This document shows positions 21,231-32,596 of a stretch of DNA of 64,000 nt, one piece after another. The stretch's first letter is position 1. Each line of letters opens with the position of its first letter. The stretch is from Triangularia verruculosa (lineage: Eukaryota > Ascomycota > Sordariomycetes > Sordariales > Podosporaceae), in contig MU863897.1 in NCBI GenBank assembly GCA_033296885.1, positions 186,001-250,000 on the forward strand, read 5' to 3'. Under the pieces are notes generated by a model that was given only the letters and a program-made list of their open reading frames with translations, had not been told where the DNA came from and searched no databases. The position numbers and the translations under genes are program-made.

Positions 21231-23600
21231 TGCGGCCAGTCCCAATCCAATGCGCCGCAGTGAGCCGAGGCCGTAGATCTCGCCAACCCACTTATCGGCC
21301 GGGCCAGCAAATTATCGGTCGCCGGTCAAAGCTGTATGCGCCCAACACCGGGGAGGGCAAGGCAACGCAGGATAGGTGCTTCAAGACAAGGGGCAGGCAA
21401 CAGAATACGGCTGCGCTTAGGAAGCAAGAGATCGGAGAGACTGTGCGCGGTTGTTGGTTGATGCTGCGAGTCGACAATTAGGCGCGTAAGCAGTTATCGG
21501 GATGCGGCATTGCACGATGCGCCAGAAGCTGAGCTGAGACCTTTTTGGTGGAAAGGATCAGGAGGAGGGCGTTCCTTAAGGAAGAGAGAAGCTTGGGGGT
21601 GGCCAAGGTCCCGGGCACCAAAGGCAAGCCACCGTGGGTGTTTCCTTGCAGCACGAGGGATCGCAGGTGTAGGGCTTCAGCCTGATTGGGACCGATGGGG
21701 AGGTGATGCAGCTTGCGGGCTGTCTTGCTGCTGCGGGGAACAACAGACCAAATCGGCAAGGGCGATAGAACGATGATACCACGAGAACCAACACGCCTAC
21801 TAGAAGGTGATGGCTTGGAAATTTCCGCGTGGGAAGCCGTGGAGCTGCCAACCTGGAACCAGTGGTTCGTTCGAGAACATCTGGCAGTGGTTGGCGGCAG
21901 AAGGAGGGGAGAGAGTGCGTATGGTAAGATGGAAGGCAGCACTTTGCTAGGGAAGAGGCCAAGAGAGGCGTGTCGTGCTGCTTGCGGGAAGCCAGGGTCT
22001 TGGAGAGGCGTCTTGCCTAACAGGGGATAGACCAAACTCCCAACGGACCTGCAGGTGCTACTACTACTGCTGCATAGGAATAATTTGAATCCTACGGCCA
22101 AGGTCAAGGTAGGCTCTGCAATGTTGGCCCAAATTGCCTTTGCACATGACGGTGATGGCCTGTCTGTTGGAGGCACACCGGGAATGACTACCTTACACGG
22201 CGAGGGCAAGATTAAACCGGCCTGTTGTGTGCCCTCCTCTTCTCTCCCTCCCTCTCGGTATTTCTGGGTAAGGCTGACAATACTGATGTCAAAAAAGATC
22301 CCATCCCGCTCACACCCAATGCGCGTCTTTTGTCTCGGGCCAGTAATATGATGGCGACAGCGCCCCCACTGCCGATAAACTGCATGGCGATGAGAGTCGG
22401 CGCTTAAAACGTCGTTAGGCTCGCGTTGCCAGCAAGTCAGGGGGCGCCATTCCTGACCCCTCCCCTGCCCCAAGCTTCCCGGGAGGAGGGGCAGCTTCCT
22501 CGGCCAATAGGATGACCGGCGGATTTCTTAGATCACCACTTGTTTCCAGCCAGCTGGGAGTGCTTTGGATGAGCTTCACCTGTTTCGTTTGGCTGTGCTG
22601 ATCACGGCCAATGGCAGTTTGGCACGCAAGCACAGACGAGATCTGTATTCGGGTGGTCGCTGCTGCTCCTTGGTGTGTACTGTGTACCACATGGTTCAGG
22701 TATGACAGGTTTTCGAGGTCAACCTGGAAGAGTCTGCCCCTCAGTACATCCGGATATCACCCCAAGCATCACCATTCCGTGATGAAGGGAGTATGACAGG
22801 CCGCCATCTCGAATTCGGAGCACGTTGGACCGAAAGGTGACAAGTGTTCGCCCAACCTGAGACGCGGTCAATTCGGCATGGATTTTGCGAATGAGTGAGA
22901 AGATCTGCGGGGGCCTTGAAACTTCTCGCATAGGCACAGTGTGTTGTTACCTCACCTTGCCATCCGGACTGCCGAGCAGGTAATGACATGCTTCCTGGGC
23001 ACAGCTGGTGATGGTACTGAAGCATCGTCCCTCGGAAGCAGTGAATCAATCTCGGTACAAGAAAGCGTGATGAAGCTCTCTAAAGGCATGATGGAGCGTT
23101 GGAATTGAGATTCTGATCTGGGCCGCAGGGTGGTTGCCCAAACAAGGCCAACAGCTACGTTCAGCACAGCTATGGCAGAGAACACTAAGGGCAGCAGGGA
23201 CCGGAACGTGTGTGGCGGTCAAGCGATTCCGACTGCTTGGGTCCCGAGACTTGTTTTTGGCGCTAGCGGAGGATCCTGGATTGCGTGCCTCTCATTGGAG
23301 CGAGCATTTCCTTGAATGCCATCTTCGACATCAGCATCTCAGAGTCACAGGTGGGCGGACCTTTTAGATAACGAGGCAAGCGAGAAGCCCTTGTCAATTC
23401 CTTATACCCACGGCCATGATTTTCGACTAGATCTTTCTATTGAGACAGGCAGGCCGGGGTGCAATGGCCTATATTGTGCTCTTCCCATGCCATCATAGCT
23501 CCATTATGATTGGGAAACTCGCTTTACGTTTTCACTTTTAGCGGGCACGAGGCTGGGCTTGGGGGTTGGCCCAAATACCTACCTTATCTTGTTTATGTAT
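21231..23600. other. Gene-poor region upstream of the seven-exon gene
   Basis: About 2.4 kb following the start of the minus-strand gene. A 331-codon open frame lies on the minus strand (22473-21478), but its composition is Ser/Pro/Leu-rich without domains, and long frames occur on the opposite strand too. It is more likely promoter and untranslated leader. No RNA gene was recognised. Confidence 0.45.
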
Positions 23601-24165
23601 GGTGATTTTGACTTGTCGGGATGAATAGTCTGGTCAATGATTAGCAAAAGGTGTGCTTCACTGGACCATTAATATCAGGTGTAGGGGAGGAAGGCATTGA
23701 TGATGGGCTGGTCACATAGTAAATGACCGGGATATTATGATGATATAAAAGTGACGAAGGGAACTTGTAGCTACGGAATACTCCTTCATCACAGAGTCCT
23801 CCTTCCATCAAAATAAATCTTTATTAGATGGAATAGTAATAAATATGTTAAAAAGCTCACTGGCCAGCGGCTTCTTTTTGGGAAGTGAGGCCAGTTATGA
23901 AAACCCAAAGGCTTTGCTTGGTTGGGATTTAACTGATAAGATCATCTACGAGTAAACGGCAGGCTTACCATTTAGCCACAAGGCCCTATTAGGGCCACCG
24001 GGACCGCTGTTGCAAACTACTGTAGTTGATCTCATATATATACCGTAGTTGCTCCTTCCTCCCTTCTCTTTTAATTTGGTCCGGTTCCAGAATATTCGTT
24101 AATATACAGGGCAGAGAAATAGGGATAAGGTAGGTAAGTGGGTAAATAAAGGAAACCTACTCTGA
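23601..24165. other. AT-rich patch
   Basis: A roughly 0.55-kb stretch visibly richer in A and T than its surroundings, with many TA steps and TATATATA-like runs (for example around 24036-24043). It has no coding potential and contains the tRNA-like sequence on the minus strand. The composition would fit an old repeat changed by repeat-induced point mutation; I cannot identify the repeat. Confidence 0.45.
23910..23985 (-). other. tRNA-like sequence (possible SINE or decayed tRNA)
   Basis: Read on the minus strand, 76 nt begin GGCCTTG and end CAAAGCC, which pair at six of seven positions like an acceptor stem. Positions 8-24 (TGGCTAAATGGTAAGCC) look like the D-arm/box A of a serine- or leucine-type tRNA, and a weak box B (AGTTAAATCCC) follows. 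The anticodon stem is poor and the T-arm does not align with the acceptor stem, so it is not a working tRNA. A tRNA-derived short repeat or mutated tRNA copy is the best guess. Confidence 0.3.
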
Positions 24166-24264
24166 TAGCATGGCCAGCCTAAGCCCACTCTCTTATGAGC
24201 AACCGGAGAGAAAAGACTCATACGGCATGGTTTGGGGAAGTCTTGTCCAATCCACCCCATACAT

Positions 24265-24549
24265 TCACAATTTGTGCCCTGCGAAGCAGCTTAGCGCTAT
24301 TGGCCGGAGACCACGCTTCTCAAATGGCTCGCCAATGGTGGCGAGAGTGGCCGGATCGACCTGCTGGGTGGTTGAGTTGCCCAACTCGTCAAAGGTGACG
24401 ATGTAGAAGCCATCTGGAGTGCCCTTAAGAATCACGTAGCCAACAGCAGTGGTAATGAAGGGGAGGAAAGCGAGGAGGACCTTGAACTGAATTGTGACGG
24501 CTAACTGGGTGGGATTCGGGAATGAAGAATGAGGCGGTGGTGATATCAA
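24265..24549 (-). pseudogene. Relic of a small secreted-protein gene
   Basis: A 94-codon frame whose middle reads like a fungal small secreted protein: a signal-peptide core (FKVLLAFLPFITTAVGYV), then GTPDGFYIVTFDELGNSTTQQVDP and a KR site, ending shortly after a Cys. Such proteins usually begin with a Met just before QFK; here that codon is ATT, and the nearest ATG lies 18 codons upstream in sequence that does not look like a signal peptide. The frame stops where family members normally continue with more cysteines. I read it as a truncated, start-less copy, next to the AT-rich patch. It could instead be a short functional gene using the upstream ATG. Confidence 0.35.
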
Positions 24550-26128
24550 CTAGGTGATGATCAAGAAGGATGCTGGATCTGGTGAGGATGGAGAGGAAGA
24601 TACCAGATGTCATGAACTTGGAGAAAAGAGCCCCTATATAGGAAAGCTTTTCCTCACTAGCGAAGATCATTCTATGGCCTACAGTCTCTATTCAAGGCGT
24701 CAAAGCCGTACCAGCAATGTTGGTGCCGTGACACGGTATTGATCCTACATTGACGAAGCCAATTCCATATAACTTCACATAATACCGCTGTTGTCCACGG
24801 TTCAATCAATGGCTGGACCATAACACGCCTAGGCACTACTGCGGATGGAGAGGTTCTCATTGTGTATCTGGTTGGTTAGTTATTGATCTGTTGGCTGGCA
24901 TGTTGTGATGTACTGACGGCGTCCAAAAATCCGACTTGGCGATACTGTACGGATGTATAATGGTGTCCGTGAGTAACGGACGAAGATCCCATCCGGCTTC
25001 TGGTAACTAGCTTCCCGAAAAGCCTGACAATCCGATATACAAACAAACGACTATCACCGTGTAAGGACCAGTACAAGCTATCTTTGATGCCAATACTTTT
25101 TCTGTACACTTCAACTCCCGCCCTTACCAAACTCGCTGACTGAAACTGCCAACTTCATTTAGTTTCGTTTGCTTGAAGACGGCGGGACCTCCATCCCGTC
25201 ATTTGGGAAACAAAGGCACAGTTCTGGGCAGTGTTGAGATTTGAGCCCGAAATTCTACATGAGAGCAGGCTATAGGTGATGCGGGCATACAGGGTTGGAT
25301 TGTACCTTTTTAGACTCCTGACATACGACTCGGCCCCGGAACGGCAGAACTTGACTTTGAATGATACCCAGTCGACCGAGGCGGCCAAACATAAGAGCCT
25401 GCCATTTCCCTCACTCCCATCAACAGCCGCCGCGCTTAAGCCTGGTTTTCTTCCAAGAACCTTGCAGGACAAACCGCCAGTAGACACGAGGACAGACACT
25501 TGACCACCACAGCGCTTCGGCTCGGAGTCGATGGTGTCAAAGGTTGATCATCTTCTCTGTTGGTGAAGGTCAGTGTTCGTACTGGTTTCATGTTCAAGGT
25601 AGTGATTGGCACTAGACCTGAAGAGCTCAGCCACCAAGACAATGGTATGTTCCGCGCATATTCAGCTGTTTTTTTGTCAACAGGAAGACATCTTCTCAAT
25701 TACTAGACGCGCCTCTCGTCTATATTCCCAACACAAGAAAGAGCCGCCTTGCAAATACAACCTCTTCCTGCATTCGCGCTGCGTAGCAATGCACCACCGG
25801 ATGCGACTCGTATGTTGCCCTAAGCCACTCAAGGCTCACACCTCGGATGATGCAGTTGAGAGCCGGGGAACTCCCTTTCCAGTAACATATCTTCTCCTGA
25901 CTAGGCCATCCATCGAGGTCCTCCTCCACAGCACCGTTTTGGCATGTCGTCTACTGCGCAACACGACGCCGACGCTCTTTCACATCCAAAGCAAAGCAAC
26001 CTTGACGCCTCATCCCCGTATAAACAGTCTTTTCCCGCCCCAAAAAGCAATGGTTTCGGCTAGATTTGCCTTTGCTGCCAATAACCAACCCTTAACGCCG
26101 GAACAAAATGCATTCGAACGATTGTTGT
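24550..26128. other. Intergenic region without supported genes
   Basis: About 1.6 kb. One plus-strand frame of 185 codons (25606-26163) runs into the RPB10 3' end antisense and shows no domain. Nothing further was recognised; the right end should contain the RPB10 3' UTR. Confidence 0.45.
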
Positions 26129-26442
26129 CTATCCATCTAGGTGGCCGTTGTTCGCCATGTTGAGCTTCTTGCTGTTGCGGCCATCGGGAGCGTACCTAGA
26201 ACGAGCGTGTCAGTAAAGCCTGTACACCAGAGTGTGCGCGCAGAAAAAAACCCGTACTTGAGGAGCTTCTCAATCAGGTCAACGTGGGTCATGACCATGC
26301 GGCGGCAGCAATAGCGCTTGCAGCCGAGTTCGTCGAGGGCATCTCCATCGGCCATCCCTCTGTCCTCAATCAACACGACAAACTTTTCCCAAAGGTCACC
26401 CACGACCTTGCCACAGGAGAAGCAGCGAATTGGAATAATCAT
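26129..26442 (-). CDS. RPB10: RNA polymerases I, II and III shared subunit RPABC5 (Rpb10)
   Basis: Small zinc-binding subunit common to all three nuclear RNA polymerases, needed for assembly of the large-subunit core. Two exons, 26442-26258 and 26195-26129, encode 83 residues; the 62-nt intron (GTACGG donor) splits the Lys codon of LLKY. The sequence starts MIIPIRCFSCGKVVGDLW. The atypical zinc site is complete: C7-x2-C10 and the paired C45-C46 in GCKRYCCRRM. THVDLIEKLLKY closes the core. The last 19 residues (APDGRNSKKLNMANNGHLDG) extend past the core of about 64 residues. Divergent from UTP17. Confidence 0.96.
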
Positions 26443-26888
26443 TTTGTGGAGATGTAGATAGATGCGCGGCGAGTTCGGTGGATAATATCGTATCGTCTAT
26501 CGTAGAGGATGATTCGGGAGCCGAAGCAGTGGACGCAGTAAAAAATTGGTGTTGCGGCGGGATATATGCCGGTGCGAAAGCGCGGTTCAATGAGTGGATT
26601 GAAAATGGATGGAGGCGTTGAAGTTGTCGCGACCCCTGTCAAGATCTTAGAAAGCTACCGTAAATCTTTGTCTCAGGTACAGGGATTGGCCCGTGCTTAT
26701 CGCTGATAAGCAGCGGGCCCCACTGTAACTTTTTTTGCGACTCCGCCAAAATTTCTTTCCGCTGAGATGCAATTGGCGACTGGCCATGCGAAGCTTGGGC
26801 TGTTTGATTCCATTCTCGACGTTACAGCATTGAGCTCGCAGAGTTGCCCTTGGACAAGGACAGACTTCAACTGCAGCCATATCACAAG
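26443..26888. promoter_or_regulatory. Bidirectional promoter between RPB10 and UTP17
   Basis: 446 bp between divergent start codons of two genes for RNA polymerase assembly and ribosome synthesis. It holds both promoters and leaders. No specific element was recognised. Confidence 0.6.
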
Positions 26889-29825
26889 ATGCGATCAAAA
26901 GCGGATACCAACGGCGACACGGCCTCGTTGAAAAAGCGGAAACGTGAACCGAAAGACGACTCGGCACAGTCGCAGCAGAAGAAGCACCGTCGCAAATCAA
27001 AACAGGAGAAGGCCAGCGCAGCGGACGGGGAAGGAGCCGACCACACAGCCCATACAAACGACACAAGTCTTCAGTTGATAAATGGGCATTCTGGCTTGTC
27101 AGGTGTATCTTCAGAGTCACAATGGAAGGTCCAACCCCCAATGGGCGGCCGGATGCTGAATATTGATCCCATCTTTTCCCCAGATGAAAAGTAAGAACAC
27201 CACAACAAATTTTTGGAGATTACAGGCTGATATGCATAGATTTCTCATAATCACATACAATACTTCGATCCAAGTGTTCTCGACCGAAAGCTCGTTGCCG
27301 ATCCGGCGTATCCCCATTCCATTGACGGAGACAGATGACGAGAATGCGACTACACCGGCGCATATTGTGGCTACCTCGCTGTCCATGACCGCCAGGGAGT
27401 ACATTTGGGTTGCAAGCTCTGATGGACGTATCTGGAACATCAATTGGCGATTAGGCACTGGATCGGACACCCCATTCACAACTGATCCCGACACATTGGT
27501 CGATATGTCTGTTAATGCCATCGAGATTGGCAGTTCCAAGATCGATGTGCTTCTCGCCCTTCAGAAGACCACGGCTACGTCGGCACAAATCGCTGCCTAC
27601 ACCAGGGAGAGCCTATTGGAAGGGAAGGGGAAGGGGTTACTTCTTCACAGTTTTGACGAAAGCCCCCAGATGCTTCGGTTCGCTGCTGCTGGGAGGCTGA
27701 TCGTTGCCGCAGCAAAGTCAACATTGCATATCGGCAAGCTGAGGACGAACAAGATTACTTCTCTCGACACATTACAATTCGATTTCCACTCTTTCGATCT
27801 CCCCGACATCATTAGCTGTTTGGATGTCCGTCCCACATGGAAGGACAAGAAACTTGGCAAGGCTGATGTCGTCGTTGGATGTGCTCGGGGTGCCATCTAC
27901 TTGTACAACGATATATTGTCTGGACTCTCAGATCGGTCGTTGCAGCCCAGGAAGCTCCATTGGCATAGGAGGGCAGTGCATAGCGTCAAGTGGTCCAAAG
28001 ATGGTGAGAACTGCACTTCTTGGTGTCAGGAAGGGCAAAGTGCTGACTGATTTTAGGAAATTATCTCATCTCTGGTGGCGCCGAAACTGTGCTGGTCCTC
28101 TGGCAGATCGACGCTGGTTTGAACGAAACCCTCCCCCATTTGTCGGCAACCATTGAGAACATCACGGTTTCACCTCGCGGCGCATCGTATGCAATCCACC
28201 TGGACGACAATTCCACGATGATCTTGTCAACTGCCGAGATGAAACCGACCATGTTCGTTTCTGGAATTCAGTCTCTTGTACTGGAAGAAACGCCTTCAAA
28301 GGAGTCTTTGGTCCGTCGTGTCTGGCGGTCGGCTGATGAAATTTCGGCTCCTGTGGTGGTCACATCCAACCCACGTAACCCGTCTCAGATGTTCTTGTGT
28401 GTTGGAAACGGGCAGCAGGCCACGCAGGGATCCGGGACGACTGTATCTGCCCCTCTGGTCCAAGTCTTCGATCTCTCTTCATTCCAAGGCATCGCTAAGC
28501 ATGCGATTGCGCGCACCAACACAACAGAGGCCAACATCACAAAGGATGGCGTACCGATCATGGAGCCGACGGCCACAAGCCTCTCCTTTTCACCAGACGG
28601 GAAATGGCTGGCGTCGGTTGATGAGTGGCAGCCCCCTGAGAGAGACACAACCCCTTACTTGACTGGGTCGAGGACACCCGCTGAGGCCGCTCGGCAAAGA
28701 AGAGAAATATATCTCAAGTTCTGGGAGGTCCATGAGGATAACTCCCTTGAATTGGTTACTAGGGTCAATGAGGCCCATCATTCGGATTTGCCTCAGTCGA
28801 TCTTTGACGTTGCCAGTGATCCCATCGCTTCTCGGTTTGCCACCATCGGAAATGACGGCGTGGTTCGGTTTTGGTCTACCCAGTATCGTATTCGAGATGG
28901 TCTTGCGGTCAAGGGACATGACGGGGAACCACTTCGCAGCTGGCATTGCTCTCGTGCTGTCACGCTGCCTGTACGCGAGAAGCAAGAAGACATTGCCGAG
29001 GAAAATAGAAAGGTGTTCCACAGTGGCGCGGTCACCTACTCTGAAGATGGCTCGATCCTCTTTGCCGCTTATCGTGTTTCGACCGAGGGCCTTGTTGTTG
29101 CCATTGACACACAAACTGGCACGATTCGGGATGTCATCTCGGGTATCATTCGGGGAGAGGTCCGCAGCATCCAGAGTATGGGTTCGTGCTTGATCTTGCT
29201 GTCTGAGGATATCGCCGTCTATGACACTGTTTCAGACGAGCTGCTCTATAGCTACAAGCTGAAGGACACCTCTCCCGCGGCTAAACGCCTCACTCAGCTG
29301 GCTGTCAACCGCCAATCACGAACATTTGCCTTGGCGGCGCCTATCCCAAATCCTCGTCAGGATAAGCTGAAAAAGGGTGTCAGATCAGAGCTGACCATTT
29401 TCTCGCTCGAAGACCAGGAACCACAGTTGGTGCAATCATTCCCACATCTGATCACCTCGGTGTTGGCAGCTCCGGGGTCATCAGGCTTCGTGGTGGTTGA
29501 CTCAGCGGCTCAAATCTGGGCTGTGACCGACGCTGTTGAGCAGCCACTTATCCTCAAGTCTATGGACGACTTGAGCATGGATGACACAGTCGTGGCCCAA
29601 GCTGCGAAAGATGCTTTGGTATTGCAGGAGGACGAGTCCAGTGACGAAGAAATGGAGGACGCGGATCAAATAGACATTGAGGTTGACGACCATGCGGCCG
29701 TTGTGGCCACACAGCATGTGGTCGAATCTTTCGACGTTGCACCCACATTCGCGTTTGCGTCTCTTGAAGGCGGCTTCACTCAACTGGCGACGATGTGGGC
29801 GATGCCGCCTACTACCTCTGAGTGA
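26889..29825 (+). CDS. UTP17: U3 snoRNP component Utp17/Nan1 (WDR75 homologue)
   Basis: WD40 subunit of the t-UTP/UTP-A complex, which acts on nascent pre-rRNA in the nucleolus during small-subunit assembly. Three exons, 26889-27190, 27240-28003, 28057-29825, encode 944 residues; introns are 49 and 53 nt. The first 100 residues are Lys/Arg-rich with nuclear signals (KKRKREPK, KKHRRKSK). Propeller blades follow, with VHSVKWSKDGNYLISGGAETVLVLWQ created by the second splice, and SLSFSPDGKWLASVD and RFATIGNDGVVRFWS later. The tail is acidic (DESSDEEMEDADQIDIEVDD). The ATG at 26889 is the first in the frame; an upstream continuation has no ATG. Order and length match WDR75 proteins. Confidence 0.93.
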
Positions 29826-30467
29826 TTTCGGCATTTCAGTCTGAAAACAGGACTTTCAAGCACGGCAAAAGCCCGATACAGAAGCAGCGCGCGCCCTGCA
29901 GGAGCAGATTTATCGAACCAAGAGGTTGGAAAGGAGTAGTCAGGAGTGATCTGGGCCCTGGTGGGCGCCCGGGGTAATGATATATTCGGTGCGGGTTCCG
30001 GAGAGGGACCCATCCGATAGCGGGAACGAAGGGCGCGGAACGCCCGGGAGTTAAACCAAGACCGGCCGGACCCATCGAAGCTTCAAAGGAAGAAATGTGG
30101 ATGGCGTGCCGTTGGAGAAAGGGGGGTAAACCGGGCTTCGTGACCGCGCACCCCGAAGAATGCGGGGCAATGTATGGAGTAGGTCCGATGTCGACCGATT
30201 ACGCCATTTAGAGGGTGATGGGAAATATGGCCTGACATCGGACAGGTGCTAAGGGAAGCTAGAGGTATAAGTGTAGCTGTACATCGCATCCGATTGGATC
30301 TGAAGATACCCTCTTGAACATTTTTTCTGTAGCCCTACTGTCTATTTAAGCCGTCTTTAGCATTGTGTCTGGTCTCTTTCTCTCGCCACTATTGCTCGCC
30401 TTTCTTTTTCATAGCTATCACGGTGTGTGCACGCGACTCTCTAATATCATCCTGACGCTCAGCCGAC
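29826..30467. other. Intergenic: UTP17 3' region and dioxygenase promoter
   Basis: 642 bp between two plus-strand genes. The right part contains pyrimidine-rich sequence (30370-30420), typical of fungal leaders just before a start. No gene or RNA was recognised. Confidence 0.5.
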
Positions 30468-31719
30468 ATGTCATTCACATCAATTCCCATCCTCGACCTG
30501 GCACAGGCCTCAGACCCAGCCACCAAACCGCAGTTTCTAGCTGAACTGCGTCATGCGCTCTTGGAAGTCGGCTTCCTCTACCTCAAAAACGTTGGCATCC
30601 CAGATGAGTTCTTCCGGCATGTAATCCATGAAGGGAAAGCCTTCTTCGACATTCCCGACGAAGAGAAGTATGATCCCCCTTCCCTCCAAGCTCATACTCC
30701 TGAAGCTAACCTATCGACATAGACTCAAAATCGAAATGAAAAATGCCCCCTCCTTCCTAGGCTACTCCCGGCTCTCAGCAGAAATCACCGCCGGCGAGAT
30801 CGACCACAGAGAGCAGATCGACCTCTCCACCGACCACCCCATACCCGGCCCAGACGCACCGCTATACGACAACCTCCTCGCGCCCAACCAGTGGCCTTCC
30901 GAGTCTGTCCTGCCCAGCTTTAGACCAATCTTCACGGACTACATGAAGCGCATGGGCGACATCTCGATTTCCTTCACCTCCCTCATCGCCGAGGCCATCG
31001 ATCTTCCCGCCGACGCGTTCAACAAGTACTTTGACGGCCCGGGTTTCGGCGGCAGGCAGAACCAGCCACAGCAGCACAAGCTCAAGATTGTAAAGTACCC
31101 CGACGTGAGCACGCTGGGAGACGGGAAGGGGAACCAGGGCGTGGGACCGCACAAGGACTCGATGCTGTCGAGCTATCTGCTTCAGGCCTCTCACCACAGG
31201 GGCTTGCAGGTGCAGAATATGAAGGGGGAGTGGATTGACTGCCCGCCTATTGACGGGACGCTGGTGGTGGCGATTGGGCAGGGCTTGGAGGCTCTCACGC
31301 AGGGGGTCTGTGTTTCTACAACGCATAGGGTGCTCTCACCGGAGGCTGGGGAAGGGGCGAGGTATTCCATCCCGTTCTTCCAGGGGGTCAGTGGTGATGC
31401 AGAGTTTGAGGATTTGGAGACGGTGGGTGTTGGACAGGTGAAGGAGGAGATCAAGGAACTGAGGAGGAAGGTTCTCGAGAGGAATGGCGGGAGGCTGGAT
31501 GATGTTGAGTTTACCTTCCGCAAGGGCGGAGTGGCGAAGACGCTGGGAGAGGCTACGCTGAGGAATCGCGTCAAGAGCCATCAGGACGTAGGCGAGATTT
31601 GGTACCCTGATATTTTGGAGAGCGTGAGGGCTGAGCAGGCGGCCTTGGCGAAGTGGAAAAGTCCAGCGGTGGAAACTGTGCCGGCAGTGAGTGAAGGGAA
31701 GGCCGTGGAGGCTCACTAG
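30468..31719 (+). CDS. 2-oxoglutarate/Fe(II) dioxygenase, isopenicillin-N-synthase-like
   Basis: Cytosolic-type oxygenase of the DIOX_N plus 2OG-FeII_Oxy superfamily. Two exons, 30468-30667 and 30723-31719, encode 398 residues; the 55-nt intron has donor GTATGA. The N-terminal DIOX_N block is clear (SIPILDLAQA, LRHALLEVGFLYLKNVGIP, AFFDIPDEEK). The iron triad is intact: H210-x-D212 in GPHKDSMLSSYLLQ and H268 in STTHRVLSP. The cosubstrate-binding R280-x-S282 follows in ARYSIPFF. The substrate is unknown; fungal relatives include enzymes of secondary metabolism and of general catabolism, and no biosynthetic cluster genes are adjacent. No targeting signal is seen. Confidence 0.92.
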
Positions 31720-32100
31720 AGGGTGCTCTTTCTTGCTGTTGATGTCTACAAGATGTTTGAGAGTATAGCATGGCCTGGCCTTCCGTCATGTTGAATTCAC
31801 AATACCAAGATCCAAAACGCCCATATCATGCCTCTGATTTTGTGGATGAGCTACTTGAGGATATCTTTCATATCACATGACCCGGTCATACCCATCCAGA
31901 GAGGTTGCCGAAAACCCAAACAATAACCCGTAAATCAAATCGTTACGCCATTCCGCTAATGCCATTCATGCCCACAGCTTCACCTCCCTACGCCTAGCTT
32001 GTCCCATGCATTCTCTGCCTTGCGCCGCCCGCTTCCCGTCTTTTTGTTTTTTCTTGTTCATGCGAAATATTTCGTAAACGGTCGTTCAAAAGAGTTATCT
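31720..32100. other. Convergent intergenic region
   Basis: 381 bp between the stop of the dioxygenase (plus) and the stop of the SERF-like gene (minus). It should contain two 3' UTRs; nothing else was seen. Confidence 0.55.
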
Positions 32101-32596
32101 CTATTCCTTGAACTCAGGGAAGCACTGCTCGAACGTGTGTTTCCCGGCGTGCTTCCCGCTGCTAGAGTGTTGCTCGAGCTGGGGCTTGCGCGAGGTCGAG
32201 AGGAAGGTTTGCTTGCAGATGTTGCAGATGATGTTCATGGCCTTCTCGTTCTGTCGATCGGATATCATGTCAGCCCTCCTTGTTTCCCACCTTATACTAC
32301 GGCAGAGAAAGACATACACTCTTGAGCTGAGAAGCGGCCTTGGGGGCAGCGTCCTTTGCGTTGCGAGCACGCTTTTGCGCGGCCTTGGCTCCCTATTTCG
32401 ACTTTCAGTCAGTACTCCGCTGTTCCGCATAGGTTCAGAGGGCCGCCCGCCGGCCGGGACCTTCCCGTCACGGCCGAGAGGGCAAGAGATAGACGGGATC
32501 GGCTTCGGAGCCAACAAAAGGCGGGGTGATGCTTTGGGGCCATATCGAGCGACGGAGGAAGATGCAGGAAAATGCACGTACGTTACCACCACCCAT
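32101..32596 (-). CDS. SERF/At2g23090-like zinc-binding micro-protein
   Basis: Three small exons, 32596-32582 (15 nt), 32392-32318 and 32250-32101, encode 79 residues. Introns of 189 and 67 nt have GTACGT and GTATGT donors; all joins are in phase 0. The N-terminus MGGGNGAKAAQKRARNAKDA is the basic SERF-type (4F5) segment. The second half has a C2H2-like zinc site, C39-x2-C42 and H58-x5-H64, then KHTFEQCFPEF. This two-part build is common to small eukaryotic proteins of the At2g23090 type; their role is not established, while SERF proteins bind amyloid-prone proteins and RNA. The five-codon first exon makes the gene easy to miss. Confidence 0.88.

Noticed and set aside
21478..22473. 331-codon minus-strand open frame upstream of the seven-exon gene
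   Set aside because: Ser/Pro/Leu-rich without domains, equally long frames on the other strand in pieces, and it lies where promoter and leader of the downstream gene are expected.
25606..26163. 185-codon plus-strand frame ending in antisense of RPB10
   Set aside because: No domain or signal sequence, and the end overlaps RPB10 on the opposite strand.
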